The position numbers and the translations under genes were made by a program. The notes beneath the pieces are model-generated. The model was not told where the DNA came from, searched no databases, and was given only the letters and a program-made list of their open reading frames with translations. Shown piece after piece: positions 25,582 to 33,793 of a stretch of DNA of 64,000 bases (position 1 is its first letter; the number at the start of each line of letters is the position of its first letter). Source of the stretch: JAVXGM01 sp036657395 (GTDB lineage Bacteria > Bacillota > Clostridia > Peptostreptococcales > Anaerovoracaceae). Location of the stretch: positions 186,001-250,000 of the forward strand of contig JAVXGM010000001.1 of assembly GCA_036657395.1 (NCBI GenBank), read 5' to 3'.

Positions 25582-26490
25582 TTAATCAAATAGTTGGGTA
25601 GTTAAATATCTTTCCCCTGTGTCGGGTAGAAGGGCAACAATAGTTTTTCCCGGATTTTCCTCGGCCAACTTAGTAGCAGCATGAAGGGCGGCTCCAGAGG
25701 AGATGCCCACGAGAATTCCTTCTTCTGTTGCTGATTTTCTTGCTGCGATAAAGGAATCTTCATTACCAACAGCTATAACTTTGTCATAAACCTTTTGATC
25801 AAGGACAGAAGGGATAAAACCTGCACCAATCCCCTGAATCTGATGGGGGCCAGGCGTACCTTTAGTCAGGATGGGTGAGGCTTCTGGTTCAACTCCAACA
25901 ATTTGGATATTAGGGTTTTTAGACTTCAAATAAGTTCCAACCCCAGTAAGGGTTCCCCCGGTACCGATACCAGCTACGAAGATATCAACCTCTCCATTAG
26001 TATCCTCCCAGATTTCAGGACCAGTAGTAGCCTGATGGATCGCTGGATTTGCAGGGTTATCAAACTGTCCTGCCAAGAAGCTACCTGGAGTAGATGCGGT
26101 TAATTCCTCTGCCTTATCTATAGCTCCTTTCATCCCTTTAGCGCCATCTGTAAGCACTATTTGGGCACCGTATGCCTTAAGAAGCTTTCGCCTCTCTACA
26201 CTCATAGTTTCAGGCATTGTAAGTATAACCTTGTATCCCTTGGCGGCAGCTACAGCGGCTAGTCCAATACCTGTATTGCCACTAGTAGGCTCGATAATTG
26301 TTGCGCCAGGAGTGAGAGATCCATCTGCTTCAGCCTGCTTTATCATAGCGTTGGCGATTCTATCTTTCACGCTCCCTGCAGGGTTGAAATATTCCAATTT
26401 TGCTAAAATTCTGGCTGACTTGCTAAAAGTTGCAAGCTCAACAAGCGGTGTGTTACCGATTAAGTCTGTTACATTTTTTCCGATTTTCAT
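25582..26490 (-). CDS. cysK: Cysteine synthase A (O-acetylserine sulfhydrylase)
   Basis: This PLP enzyme makes cysteine from O-acetylserine and sulfide. The 302-residue protein is standard length, with the PLP lysine in NPAGSVKDRIAN near residue 42, the substrate loop PTSGNTGIGLA near residue 70, the phosphate-binding GIGTGGTLTG near residue 175 and GISSGAALHA near residue 262. AAGGAGG precedes the ATG at 26490. Its own promoter lies at 26531-26558, and a leader unit with a terminator sits further upstream. The Rrf2 regulator next door may control it. Confidence 0.96.
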   Translation of the reverse strand: MKIGKNVTDLIGNTPLVELATFSKSARILAKLEYFNPAGSVKDRIANAMIKQAEADGSLTPGATIIEPTSGNTGIGLAAVAAAKGYKVILTMPETMSVERRKLLKAYGAQIVLTDGAKGMKGAIDKAEELTASTPGSFLAGQFDNPANPAIHQATTGPEIWEDTNGEVDIFVAGIGTGGTLTGVGTYLKSKNPNIQIVGVEPEASPILTKGTPGPHQIQGIGAGFIPSVLDQKVYDKVIAVGNEDSFIAARKSATEEGILVGISSGAALHAATKLAEENPGKTIVALLPDTGERYLTTQLFD

Positions 26491-26530
26491 GATTATTTTA
26501 CCTCCTTTAAACCCAACAGATAAGTCTGTC

Positions 26531-26558
26531 AGAATATCATAAATATGTCACGTGCCAA
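26531..26558 (-). promoter_or_regulatory. Candidate promoter of cysK
   Basis: On the minus strand, TTGGCA (26558-26553) and TATTCT (26536-26531) with a 16-base spacer, about 40 bases before the start. A palindromic CACGTG lies at the 5' end of the spacer. Confidence 0.45.
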
Positions 26559-26594
26559 TGGACAATGTTTAAGCAATATGGCACAAATAACAGT

Positions 26595-26622
26595 TAAAAA
26601 AGCGACAGATCCTACCGCTTTT
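26595..26622 (-). terminator. Intrinsic terminator in the cysK upstream region
   Basis: On the minus strand AAAAGCG pairs with CGCTTTT (inner G-U pairs extend it) and runs into TTTTTT. Its 5' arm covers the end of the 17-codon leader frame, so translation of that frame could interfere with the hairpin. Confidence 0.7.
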
Positions 26623-26665
26623 GTGAAACGCACACCGTGATAGCTTTGTAGTTATTTGTGTTCAT
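26612..26665 (-). CDS. Candidate 17-aa leader peptide upstream of cysK
   Basis: GAAGGA with a 7-base spacer precedes ATG at 26665. The frame reads MNTNNYKAITVCVSQKR and stops within the terminator stem. It contains one Cys codon. A promoter at 26875-26903 would give a short leader transcript once the assembly gap is collapsed. No conservation evidence is available. Confidence 0.4.
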   Translation of the reverse strand: MNTNNYKAITVCVSQKR

Positions 26666-26678
26666 GTTTTATTCCTTC

Positions 26679-26733
26679 TTGGCAAAACATATATTTCCTA
26701 TAGCTTTAGTATGCTTTACATCCTAAAGCAAGT
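26679..26733. repeat. 55-bp sequence repeated on both sides of the gap (left copy)
   Basis: This is identical to 26834-26888. An exact 55-base match ending at both contig edges is what a k-mer assembler leaves when two overlapping contigs are scaffolded instead of merged. Confidence 0.95.
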
Positions 26734-26833
26734 NNNNNNNNNNNNNNNNNNNNNNNNNNNNNNNNNNNNNNNNNNNNNNNNNNNNNNNNNNNNNNNNNNN
26801 NNNNNNNNNNNNNNNNNNNNNNNNNNNNNNNNN
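26734..26833. other. Assembly gap, 100 N
   Basis: Exactly 100 N, a placeholder length. The identical flanks suggest the true gap size is minus 55 bases, so no sequence is likely missing. Confidence 0.98.
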
Positions 26834-26888
26834 TTGGCAAAACATATATTTCCTATAGCTTTAGTATGCTTTACATCCTAAAGCAAGT
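26834..26888. repeat. 55-bp sequence repeated on both sides of the gap (right copy)
   Basis: This is identical to 26679-26733. It contains the -10 element of the minus-strand promoter listed at 26875-26903. Confidence 0.95.
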
Positions 26889-26903
26889 GATCACCAAAGT
26901 CAA
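26875..26903 (-). promoter_or_regulatory. Promoter of the cysK leader transcript
   Basis: On the minus strand, TTGACT (26903-26898) and TAGGAT (26880-26875), spacer 17, in the gap between the Rrf2 stop and the duplicated 55-mer. Confidence 0.55.
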
Positions 26904-26919
26904 GTGTTTTTAAACTTTT

Positions 26920-27357
26920 TTAAATTGAAAAATCCATGCCGTCCAATCCACGCTGCTTTTCTGTCAAATCAGCCAAGGTAAAGCTGTCCACATATTCAGC
27001 AATAGCATCATTTAGGCCAGACCAGAAAGAAAGAGTGCTACATGATCCTTGCCTAGCGCACTCGTTTTCATCAGGCATCAGACAAGGGATAGGAGCAAGA
27101 TTTCCTTCAGTGACACGAAGAATGTCTCCTAAAGTGTATTCTGCAGGGGACTTGGATAACATGTATCCGCCCTGAGGGCCTCTAACGCTTTTCAAGTATC
27201 CATTTTTATGAAAGAGAGAGATAATCTGTTCAAGATATTTAGAGGAAATTCCTTGTCGCTTAGAGATTTCCTTTAATGGAATATAATTTCCTTGGCTATA
27301 TATTGCAAGATCCACCATAAATCGCAATGCGTAACGGCTTTTAGTTGAAAACTTCAT
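26920..27357 (-). CDS. Rrf2-family transcriptional regulator (IscR/CymR type)
   Basis: This is a winged-helix repressor of the Rrf2 family. The 145-residue protein starts MKFSTKSRYALRFMVDLA, has the recognition region RQGISSKYLEQIISLFHKNGYLKSVRGPQGGY (about 28-60), and carries three cysteines in the pattern C-x7-C-x5-C near residues 90-106, which could bind an Fe-S cluster. IscR uses a similar but tighter pattern, while CymR lacks it. An ATG two codons upstream (27363) is less likely than 27357, because GGAGG stands at a better distance. It lies 15 bases after the CDF gene and just upstream of cysK, so control of cysteine or Fe-S genes is a reasonable inference. Confidence 0.87.
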   Translation of the reverse strand: MKFSTKSRYALRFMVDLAIYSQGNYIPLKEISKRQGISSKYLEQIISLFHKNGYLKSVRGPQGGYMLSKSPAEYTLGDILRVTEGNLAPIPCLMPDENECARQGSCSTLSFWSGLNDAIAEYVDSFTLADLTEKQRGLDGMDFSI

Positions 27358-27372
27358 TTGCATAATCCTCCA

Positions 27373-28545
27373 TTATAGGGCAGTATAAATCTTATCAAAA
27401 GTAATGACTACATAATAGGACGGGTCGATTTTTCTAACTTCATTTTCCACAGTATCTATAATCTGAGCCTCGCTATTTGTACACCCCGTATGGAGGACAG
27501 CATCAAAAATAATATTTGTATGGGTCGTTCCCGGGACGATGCGAAGATCGTGAATGCTTTCAACCCCTTCCAAAGGTGCCAAGGCGTAGCGTATTACTTC
27601 ATTTAATTTTGTGACTAAGGGATCGTTAACTTTTACAGGATCCATGTGGGCAGTAAATTCAATGTTAAGCTTAGTTTTAATGGAACGTTCAATATTGTCT
27701 ACAATGTCATGGCTTACCATAATGTTTTCGTCGGCATCCACCTCAATATGAATGGAAGCAAAGATTTTTCCGGGGCCGTAATTATGGACTACTAAATCGT
27801 GTATGCCTAAAACTCCAGGTGTAGATCGCACATGGGTTGCAATAGCGGCAACCAGGTCTTTGTCTGGAGCTTCACCAAGAAGTGGGCTGGAAGTTTCACG
27901 AATCAACTGAATTCCTGACCAAATAATAAAGAGAGCAACAAGACATCCCATGATTCCATCTAGCTTAATGTCAAAAAACTTTCCGACAAGGACGCTAAGG
28001 AGAACCCCCGTAGTAGCAATTACGTCATTTCGGCTATCTGTACCTGTTGCAAGAAGAGCCACAGATTTAATCTTTTTACCAAGGCTAATGTTAAAGGCGG
28101 CTTGCCACACTTTGATGATAATTGCGATTATCAAAAGAGCTAATGTAAGATAGCTAAAAGACAATGGATCAGGGTTAAGTACTTTGGTGAATGAGGTTCT
28201 AAGAAGTTGAAGGCCTAGTATTATTATCAAAACAGAAATAAAAAGGCCAGTAATATATTCAATGCGAGCGTGACCGTAAGGATGGTCTGCATCCTCGGGT
28301 CGAGCAGCCATCTTAAAGCCAATCAAGGTAATAATCGAAGAAGAAGTATCAGCTAAGTTGTTAATACCGTCAGCAATAATGGCAATGCTGCCAGAAAAAA
28401 CTCCAATGACAAGCTTCATAGCGCAGAGAAGACCATTGGAAAAAATCCCTATAACTCCAGCAAACTTGCCATAGGATTCTCGAACCTTAGGGTTAGAAAC
28501 ATCCTCATAATTTTTAACAAATAATTTAATTAATAACTTGTTCAT
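27373..28545 (-). CDS. Cation diffusion facilitator family transporter
   Basis: This is a predicted divalent-metal/proton antiporter exporting Zn, Fe, Mn or similar ions. The 390-residue protein has six membrane helices in the first 210 residues, with the metal-site motif ADGINNLADT near residue 40, DSRNDVIAT near residue 157, and a cytoplasmic ferredoxin-like domain (about 210-300) followed by an extra C-terminal region of about 90 residues. The frame opens with ATG at 28560, but GGAG with a 9-base spacer fits the ATG at 28545. A promoter stands upstream at 28582-28610, and Rrf2 is probably cotranscribed. Confidence 0.88.
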   Translation of the reverse strand: MNKLLIKLFVKNYEDVSNPKVRESYGKFAGVIGIFSNGLLCAMKLVIGVFSGSIAIIADGINNLADTSSSIITLIGFKMAARPEDADHPYGHARIEYITGLFISVLIIILGLQLLRTSFTKVLNPDPLSFSYLTLALLIIAIIIKVWQAAFNISLGKKIKSVALLATGTDSRNDVIATTGVLLSVLVGKFFDIKLDGIMGCLVALFIIWSGIQLIRETSSPLLGEAPDKDLVAAIATHVRSTPGVLGIHDLVVHNYGPGKIFASIHIEVDADENIMVSHDIVDNIERSIKTKLNIEFTAHMDPVKVNDPLVTKLNEVIRYALAPLEGVESIHDLRIVPGTTHTNIIFDAVLHTGCTNSEAQIIDTVENEVRKIDPSYYVVITFDKIYTAL

Positions 28546-28581
28546 AAAATTGTTCTCCATCCAAAACTACATAATTCTTAT

Positions 28582-28610
28582 ATTATATGTTGTTTGAAAT
28601 AATTTGTAAA
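28582..28610 (-). promoter_or_regulatory. Promoter of the CDF-Rrf2 operon
   Basis: On the minus strand, TTTACA (28610-28605) and TATAAT (28587-28582) with a 17-base spacer. Confidence 0.6.
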
Positions 28611-28695
28611 TGTTATCCGTAAATTGTCTACTAATAACTAAAAGGATTTTGGGTAAAATAGCATATATTTACTTTATATTATTAAGGAGACAATT

Positions 28696-30144
28696 ATGAC
28701 AAAATTAGATGACGGCTCACAGAAGTTGAGCTATTTTAAATTGACTGGGGTGGCCATTGGCAGTACAGTGGCCAGCGGAGCATTTAGTCTATCTGGAGAC
28801 ATGGCAGCAAATGGAGCGGGGACAGCTGCGGTGCTGGTTGGCTGGGCTCTTTGCGGTATTGGCATGCTAGCACTAGTATTATGTTTTTTTCAATTAAACA
28901 AAGTTCGCCCAGAGCTTACGGGAGGAATATATAGCTATGCAAGAGAAGGATACGGAGACTATGTAGGGTTTAATTCCGCTTGGGGATATTGGGTAAGTAC
29001 ATTTTTGGCCAATGTATCATTTGCAACTTTGCTGTTTTCTGCAATGGGACACTTCTTTCCCATATTTGAAGCAGGTAACAATTTACTATCCATCATCTGC
29101 GCATCAGCTGTGACTTGGCTTGCAGTTCTTCTAGTTTGCCGTGGGGTCAAAGAAGCTGCTGCGGTAAACTTGGTGGTTACCTTTGCAAAGCTTGTACCCA
29201 TATTCCTATTTATAATGATTATTGTTTTTTTAAAGGCCTTTGATCTTAATATATTTATGAACAACTTTATGGGGGAAGATACGGGGCTGACATTTCTTCA
29301 GCAAATCAAAGCCACAACCTACACTACCGCTTGGACATTTATTGGAATCGAAGGGGCAGTAGTAATCTCAGGGAGAGCCAAAAGGTCTAAGGATGTGGGG
29401 CGGGCAACAATAACCTCATATTTGGCCGTTCTCTTTATATATGTAATGATCTCCATCCTTAGTATGGGGATAATGTCCAGAGCTGAGCTTGCAGACCTTG
29501 GCAACCCACCACTAGCAGCAATTTTGACCCAAGTAATGGGTCCTTTGGGAGGGGTAATCATTAATATTGGGGTAATTATTTCCTTGCTTGGTGCCACTTT
29601 AGGTCATGTGATTATTTCCGCAGAATGTGCCTACGAGGCTGCGGCAAAAGGATCATTTTGTTTAGCGTTTGGAAGGGTAAATAAACGCCATTCTCCAGTG
29701 TTCACCTTGGTTGTAACAAACGCATTAGTGCAGATATTTTTAATTGTGGTATACTTTAACGCATCAACGTATCAGGTTTTTTATACTATTTCCACCACCA
29801 TGATGATCATTCCATATTTACTTTCATCTATGTACTACTGGAAATTGGTATCAACCGAGAAACATTATTTGGAAAAGAAAAATATTAATCCACTAGGAGC
29901 CTATATTGTAGCAATTATGGCGACCATATACGGCCTTTGGCTTATATATTCAGGAGGCATGGTCGGCTTGATGATTTCTGCGCTACTTTATGCCCCAGGA
30001 ACCATAATATATATTTGGGGTAAACGTGAAAAAAACCAGCCTGCATTTGCAAAGGCTGGTGATAAAGCTATTTTAGGTATAATTTTAATTTTGTTTGTCC
30101 TTTCTTTGGTTCTAATTGCCAGGGGGGTAATTAAACCATTTTAA
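28696..30144 (+). CDS. APC-family amino acid antiporter (arginine/ornithine type)
   Basis: This is a 12-helix amino acid/polyamine antiporter of 482 residues, with the family start KLSYFKLTGVAIGSTVASGAFSLSG (first helix, unwound GS-rich substrate site) and PELTGGIYSYAREGYGDYVGF near residue 75. TWTFIGIEGAVVISGRAKRSKDVG follows near residue 215. It resembles ArcD/YjeM-like basic amino acid exchangers. The substrate is not proven, but the ornithine-fermentation operon in the same window makes an ornithine or arginine exchanger plausible. AAGGAG precedes the ATG; its stop abuts the convergent TSCPD gene. Confidence 0.85.
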   Translation: MTKLDDGSQKLSYFKLTGVAIGSTVASGAFSLSGDMAANGAGTAAVLVGWALCGIGMLALVLCFFQLNKVRPELTGGIYSYAREGYGDYVGFNSAWGYWVSTFLANVSFATLLFSAMGHFFPIFEAGNNLLSIICASAVTWLAVLLVCRGVKEAAAVNLVVTFAKLVPIFLFIMIIVFLKAFDLNIFMNNFMGEDTGLTFLQQIKATTYTTAWTFIGIEGAVVISGRAKRSKDVGRATITSYLAVLFIYVMISILSMGIMSRAELADLGNPPLAAILTQVMGPLGGVIINIGVIISLLGATLGHVIISAECAYEAAAKGSFCLAFGRVNKRHSPVFTLVVTNALVQIFLIVVYFNASTYQVFYTISTTMMIIPYLLSSMYYWKLVSTEKHYLEKKNINPLGAYIVAIMATIYGLWLIYSGGMVGLMISALLYAPGTIIYIWGKREKNQPAFAKAGDKAILGIILILFVLSLVLIARGVIKPF

Positions 30145-30402
30145 TTACTTGGCCTCTTCTTCCATGGCCTTTTTTAGGGCTATGGAAAGTTGGTCAGAGC
30201 AAGACGTTGATTTCATGCCACAGCTAATGCCACCAATTTTCTTCTCCACATCCTTTGCGGGCATTCCGTCAATAAGAGTGGCGATAGCTTTAAGGTTGCC
30301 ATTACAGCCTCCCTGGAATTGTATGTTTCTCACGATCCCGTTATCTAATTCAAAATCCAGTTGTGTTGGGCATACGCCCTTTGGAACATATGTGTGTTTC
30401 AT
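30145..30402 (-). CDS. TSCPD domain protein (TIGR03905 family)
   Basis: The 85-residue protein is a stand-alone TSCPD domain, also found at the C-terminus of some ribonucleotide reductases. It shows VCPTQLDFELDNGIVRNIQFQGGCNGN at its start and the CGMKSTSCSDQL motif near residue 60, with four cysteines that could bind metal. AAGGATAGG precedes the ATG. The role of the free-standing form is unknown. It converges on the antiporter with no bases between stops. Confidence 0.85.
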   Translation of the reverse strand: MKHTYVPKGVCPTQLDFELDNGIVRNIQFQGGCNGNLKAIATLIDGMPAKDVEKKIGGISCGMKSTSCSDQLSIALKKAMEEEAK

Positions 30403-30566
30403 TAGTTGCCTATCCTTTCTTCAATAATTTATCTTTTAATTATACCCCTAATATTCACATTAAATCAAGGATATTTTGTCTGATGAAAGCGATTGATCAA
30501 GGCTTTACAAATAGGAAGAAAACGAATAAAATAGGTAGAAAAGGCAAGAAAGAAAGGTGTGTATTT

Positions 30567-31652
30567 ATGGGAAGACAAAAAAGGCGAGGACCTAAGGGAA
30601 AAGGGAATACAAAAACGGTTGTTATAATAGTGGCTATACTTATAGTATTAATTGCAGGAGCAATGTTTTTCATAGCAAGTGGAAAGGAAAACTCCAAGGT
30701 GGCTCCGGAGAAACAAGCCTTAATCAATCCACTTACAGGTTTAGAGGTGAAATCTCTTCCAGCAAGACCATTTATTTTATCTACGGATAATGATTCTTCA
30801 GCAGCAAGACCCCAGTCAGGACTATCTAAAGCAGACATTGTCTACGAATTTCCTGTAGAGGGTGGGGGAAGTCGATTGGAGCCAATCTATTACAGCAAAT
30901 TGCCAGGAAAGATTGGACCGGCTAGAAGTGCTAGGCCATACTTTATTGACATGGCAAGGGAATATAAGGCTGTATTTGTCCATCATGGATGGAGTCCTGC
31001 GGCAGAAAAATACTTGAAAAGTGGCGTTATTCCCCACATTAGCGCATTTGAATACAATGATATTTTCTATCGTTCCACAGATCGATCTAGCCCTCACAAT
31101 TCCTACATCAACGGAAAAGATATACAGGCGTTGATCAAGAAAAAGGGTTGGGATGAAAAACAAAAGCCAAGATCCTTTGAGTTCTTAGGTAAGGGAGGAA
31201 CACCTAATGGAAATCAAGTAAAGGAAGTAAAGGTAAACTATATTGCCGCAAAAAACACTTACGTTTACGATGATGAAACTGGTCTTTATGGTCGCTCAGT
31301 CAACGGAGCTATTTACACCGATAAGGAAACAGAAAATCAGATTACTACATCAAACATTGTGGTTCAGAAGGTGCAATCCAAGGTTTTGGATCAGAAAGGC
31401 AGGCTAAAAATAGATATGACCACTGGAGGTAAGTGCTGGCTATTTACCCAAGGAAAGGTTATGGGTGGAACTTGGTCAAAGGCTGATTTGGATTCCCCGA
31501 CTATTTACAAGGACAGCAATGATGTGGAATTTAAGCTTACGCCGGGAAATACGTGGATACAAGTAATAGATGGATCATCTTCTGTTAATTACAAGGAAAT
31601 AAAGCCGGAGACGGAAATCACATCGGAAAGTGGGTCAAATGGAGGAGAGTAA
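30567..31652 (+). CDS. DUF3048 domain protein (YerB-like), membrane anchored
   Basis: The 361-residue protein has a basic N-terminus, one membrane helix (about 18-37), then two DUF3048 parts: NPLTGLEV through GPARSARPYFIDMA (residues about 55-140) and a C-terminal domain with GRSVNGAIYTD and WQVI-like ending TPGNTWIQVID. YerB in Bacillus is a lipoprotein; here a membrane helix replaces the lipobox. The open frame extends upstream to 30363, but GAAAGGTG precedes the ATG at 30567. Function unknown. It overlaps the next gene by 14 bases. Confidence 0.86.
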   Translation: MGRQKRRGPKGKGNTKTVVIIVAILIVLIAGAMFFIASGKENSKVAPEKQALINPLTGLEVKSLPARPFILSTDNDSSAARPQSGLSKADIVYEFPVEGGGSRLEPIYYSKLPGKIGPARSARPYFIDMAREYKAVFVHHGWSPAAEKYLKSGVIPHISAFEYNDIFYRSTDRSSPHNSYINGKDIQALIKKKGWDEKQKPRSFEFLGKGGTPNGNQVKEVKVNYIAAKNTYVYDDETGLYGRSVNGAIYTDKETENQITTSNIVVQKVQSKVLDQKGRLKIDMTTGGKCWLFTQGKVMGGTWSKADLDSPTIYKDSNDVEFKLTPGNTWIQVIDGSSSVNYKEIKPETEITSESGSNGGE

Positions 31653-32400
31653 GATATTACTGGCTAGTGTAACAGATAGATTCACTAAATGTCAGGAACA
31701 GTATGCGGTCACAAATACGGATTTTTTAGATTTACGCCAAGGGGCTATGGTGAAAAATCTTTGTCATAAGCTTGCTCAAAGGACACGAGATGTACAGTGT
31801 GTATTTTACGGGGGCTATGAAGAGGCAGAACGGGGGATAATGGTATTCCTTCCCGATTATGCTGCTGTAGAGGACTACAATCCTCTAGGGGCGATTAGGG
31901 TGACAACCAAGGAAGGGAGCAAAATCTTAACACACAGGGATTTCCTCGGTTCTTTAACTGGAGCAGGAATTAAACGTGAAAAGATAGGGGATATATTAGT
32001 AGGAGTTAATACTACAGATATTATTGTGGTCAAAGAAATCATTCCATTCCTTCTTTATGATTACGACAAGGCGGGGCGAACCCCCTTGTCTTTAGAGGAA
32101 ATTTCATTAGATGAGTTATACATACCTGAAGCAAGGATTAGGGAAATAAAAGATACGGTGGCATCACTTAGAATGGACAATGTGATTGCCGCCGCTTTTT
32201 CTATACCAAGAAGCAAGGCAGTAACGGCCATTGCTTCTGGTCAAGTCTTTGTGAATCACGAAGAAATACGTAAGCCAGACAAGCAGGCCTATAAAGGAGA
32301 CAAGCTAGTCCTTAGAGGAAAAGGAAAAGCCGTTTTAAAAGAGGCCAGCCAGAAAACAAGAAAAGGCAAAACCATAGTAATTTTTCAAAGATGGATCTAA
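31639..32400 (+). CDS. YlmH-like RNA-binding protein with S4 domain
   Basis: The 253-residue protein resembles YlmH, a ribosome-associated factor with an N-terminal YlmH domain (about 1-165, including VFYGGYEEAERGIMVFLPDY and HRDFLGSLTGAGIKREKIGD) and a C-terminal S4 RNA-binding domain (about 170-240, SIPRSKAVTAIASGQVFVNHEEI). YlmH normally lies in the division cluster near divIVA; here it overlaps DUF3048 instead. The frame also offers GTG at 31630. Neither start has a strong ribosome site, so coupling to the upstream gene is probable. Confidence 0.86.
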   Translation: MEESKILLASVTDRFTKCQEQYAVTNTDFLDLRQGAMVKNLCHKLAQRTRDVQCVFYGGYEEAERGIMVFLPDYAAVEDYNPLGAIRVTTKEGSKILTHRDFLGSLTGAGIKREKIGDILVGVNTTDIIVVKEIIPFLLYDYDKAGRTPLSLEEISLDELYIPEARIREIKDTVASLRMDNVIAAAFSIPRSKAVTAIASGQVFVNHEEIRKPDKQAYKGDKLVLRGKGKAVLKEASQKTRKGKTIVIFQRWI

Positions 32401-32434
32401 ACTTGGAATCAATTTTGATAAGACCTAAGTTACT

Positions 32435-33793
32435 CTAATCCACGACTTCCTGCAATACGGTATTTGCAATGCTTCCAGCCACACTCTTTCCGCTACCCCC
32501 GTTTTCAACTAGGACGATAAAAGCGTAGGGATTATTTTCATCATTAATAAATCCAGAGAACCAAGAGTTTGGAGCCTTGTTTCCACCCACCTCGGCAGTA
32601 CCAGACTTGGCGCAAATATTTAGCCCAGGGAAGTTGTCAGTACCATAGTTTTCCTCAACGTTGTTTCTCATCATCTTCTGTAATGTAGTAGCAGTAGTTT
32701 CTTCAATCATTTGCTTGCTCTTTTTCTTGATTAGGGAGAAGCTAGCCGGAATACCATTGTCAAAAGTGGTATTGTGGATAATCTTCGGCAAGACCGCTTT
32801 TCCACCATTTGCAATAGCTCCCATATAGATCATCATGGTGCTAGGATTTAGTAAATCATTGTGTTGGCCAATGCCGGCCCAAGCCAAGTTAATGCCACTA
32901 TCAGGAAATGCAAACTTACCCTTAGCAGTAGAAATTCCATTTATATCTCGGCTAGTGGTCAAACCAGTCTTTTTTGTATACTTCTTTAACACCTTGGGGC
33001 CAAGTTCTTGAGAAAGCTGGCCAAAATAGCAGTTGCATGAAACAGCCAAGGCCTCTTCTAGATCCACAGTTCCATGAGCTGAAGGGCAGGTAACTCTATC
33101 AGCAGAATTAAATGACAACCTGCCAGTACAATTGTATTTCCAACTGGAATAGTCACTTTTGGTCTCTATGGAAGCCGCCGCAGTGACTAGCTTGAAAATA
33201 GACCCTGGAGAAAATCTGGCAGAAAACAACCGATTCATATATATTCCAGACTTATCATCAGAAGAAATAGTAGGAGGGTTGCTTGGATCGTAATTTGGTG
33301 AACTAACCGCACAGATAATTTCTCCTGTCTTATAATTGTAAACCCCAACGGTTCCACTTCTGCCATAAAGGGCATTATTGGCTGTGGTACAAACATCGGC
33401 ATCCACAGTAAGATTAACTTTTCGACCTTTATCATTGGCAGAATAGGTCCCAGAAATTAAATTATATCCCATAAGCTTATCTGCAAAAATATTGTTTGCT
33501 CCCGTGGTAATATTGCCAGCTTTGTCTCCAGAAAGGTGAACTAAAGCTTTGCGTGTACTAAGGTTGTCGCTGAAATCCATCTTTCCACCAGCGTTGTTTA
33601 GGATTTTTTTCCCATTAATGTCATAGACAGAACCTCTATCCAATTTACCGTTAGTGTGCACTGTTTTATTTCCGCTAAACATAGCCCAGTCTTTGCCGTC
33701 GGCAACGTATCTATAGGAGAAAAGGCCTACACCTAAAACAAGTACAGCTGCGATAAGCAGGCACATAATTGCCCGTTTTTCTATCTTTTTCAT
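32435..33793 (-). CDS. Penicillin-binding protein, PbpA-type transpeptidase
   Basis: This is a class B-like transpeptidase that cross-links peptidoglycan. The 452-residue protein has a membrane anchor (about 8-27), a short N-terminal region with the RGSVYDINGKKI segment near residue 53, and a transpeptidase domain with the three catalytic motifs: SIFK near residue 197, SCN near residue 251 and KSGT near residue 393. The pedestal is short compared with PBP2 or PBP3. It resembles PbpA of Actinobacteria and clostridia. Its ATG shares a base with the stop of the SEDS gene upstream, so the two form a glycosyltransferase/transpeptidase pair. Confidence 0.91.
   Translation of the reverse strand: MKKIEKRAIMCLLIAAVLVLGVGLFSYRYVADGKDWAMFSGNKTVHTNGKLDRGSVYDINGKKILNNAGGKMDFSDNLSTRKALVHLSGDKAGNITTGANNIFADKLMGYNLISGTYSANDKGRKVNLTVDADVCTTANNALYGRSGTVGVYNYKTGEIICAVSSPNYDPSNPPTISSDDKSGIYMNRLFSARFSPGSIFKLVTAAASIETKSDYSSWKYNCTGRLSFNSADRVTCPSAHGTVDLEEALAVSCNCYFGQLSQELGPKVLKKYTKKTGLTTSRDINGISTAKGKFAFPDSGINLAWAGIGQHNDLLNPSTMMIYMGAIANGGKAVLPKIIHNTTFDNGIPASFSLIKKKSKQMIEETTATTLQKMMRNNVEENYGTDNFPGLNICAKSGTAEVGGNKAPNSWFSGFINDENNPYAFIVLVENGGSGKSVAGSIANTVLQEVVD

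Noticed and set aside
26679..26888. The two 55-bp copies as ends of an insertion sequence or target-site duplication
   Set aside because: They end exactly at the N block, are direct repeats of non-transposon sequence, and are far longer than normal target duplications, so an assembly overlap is simpler.
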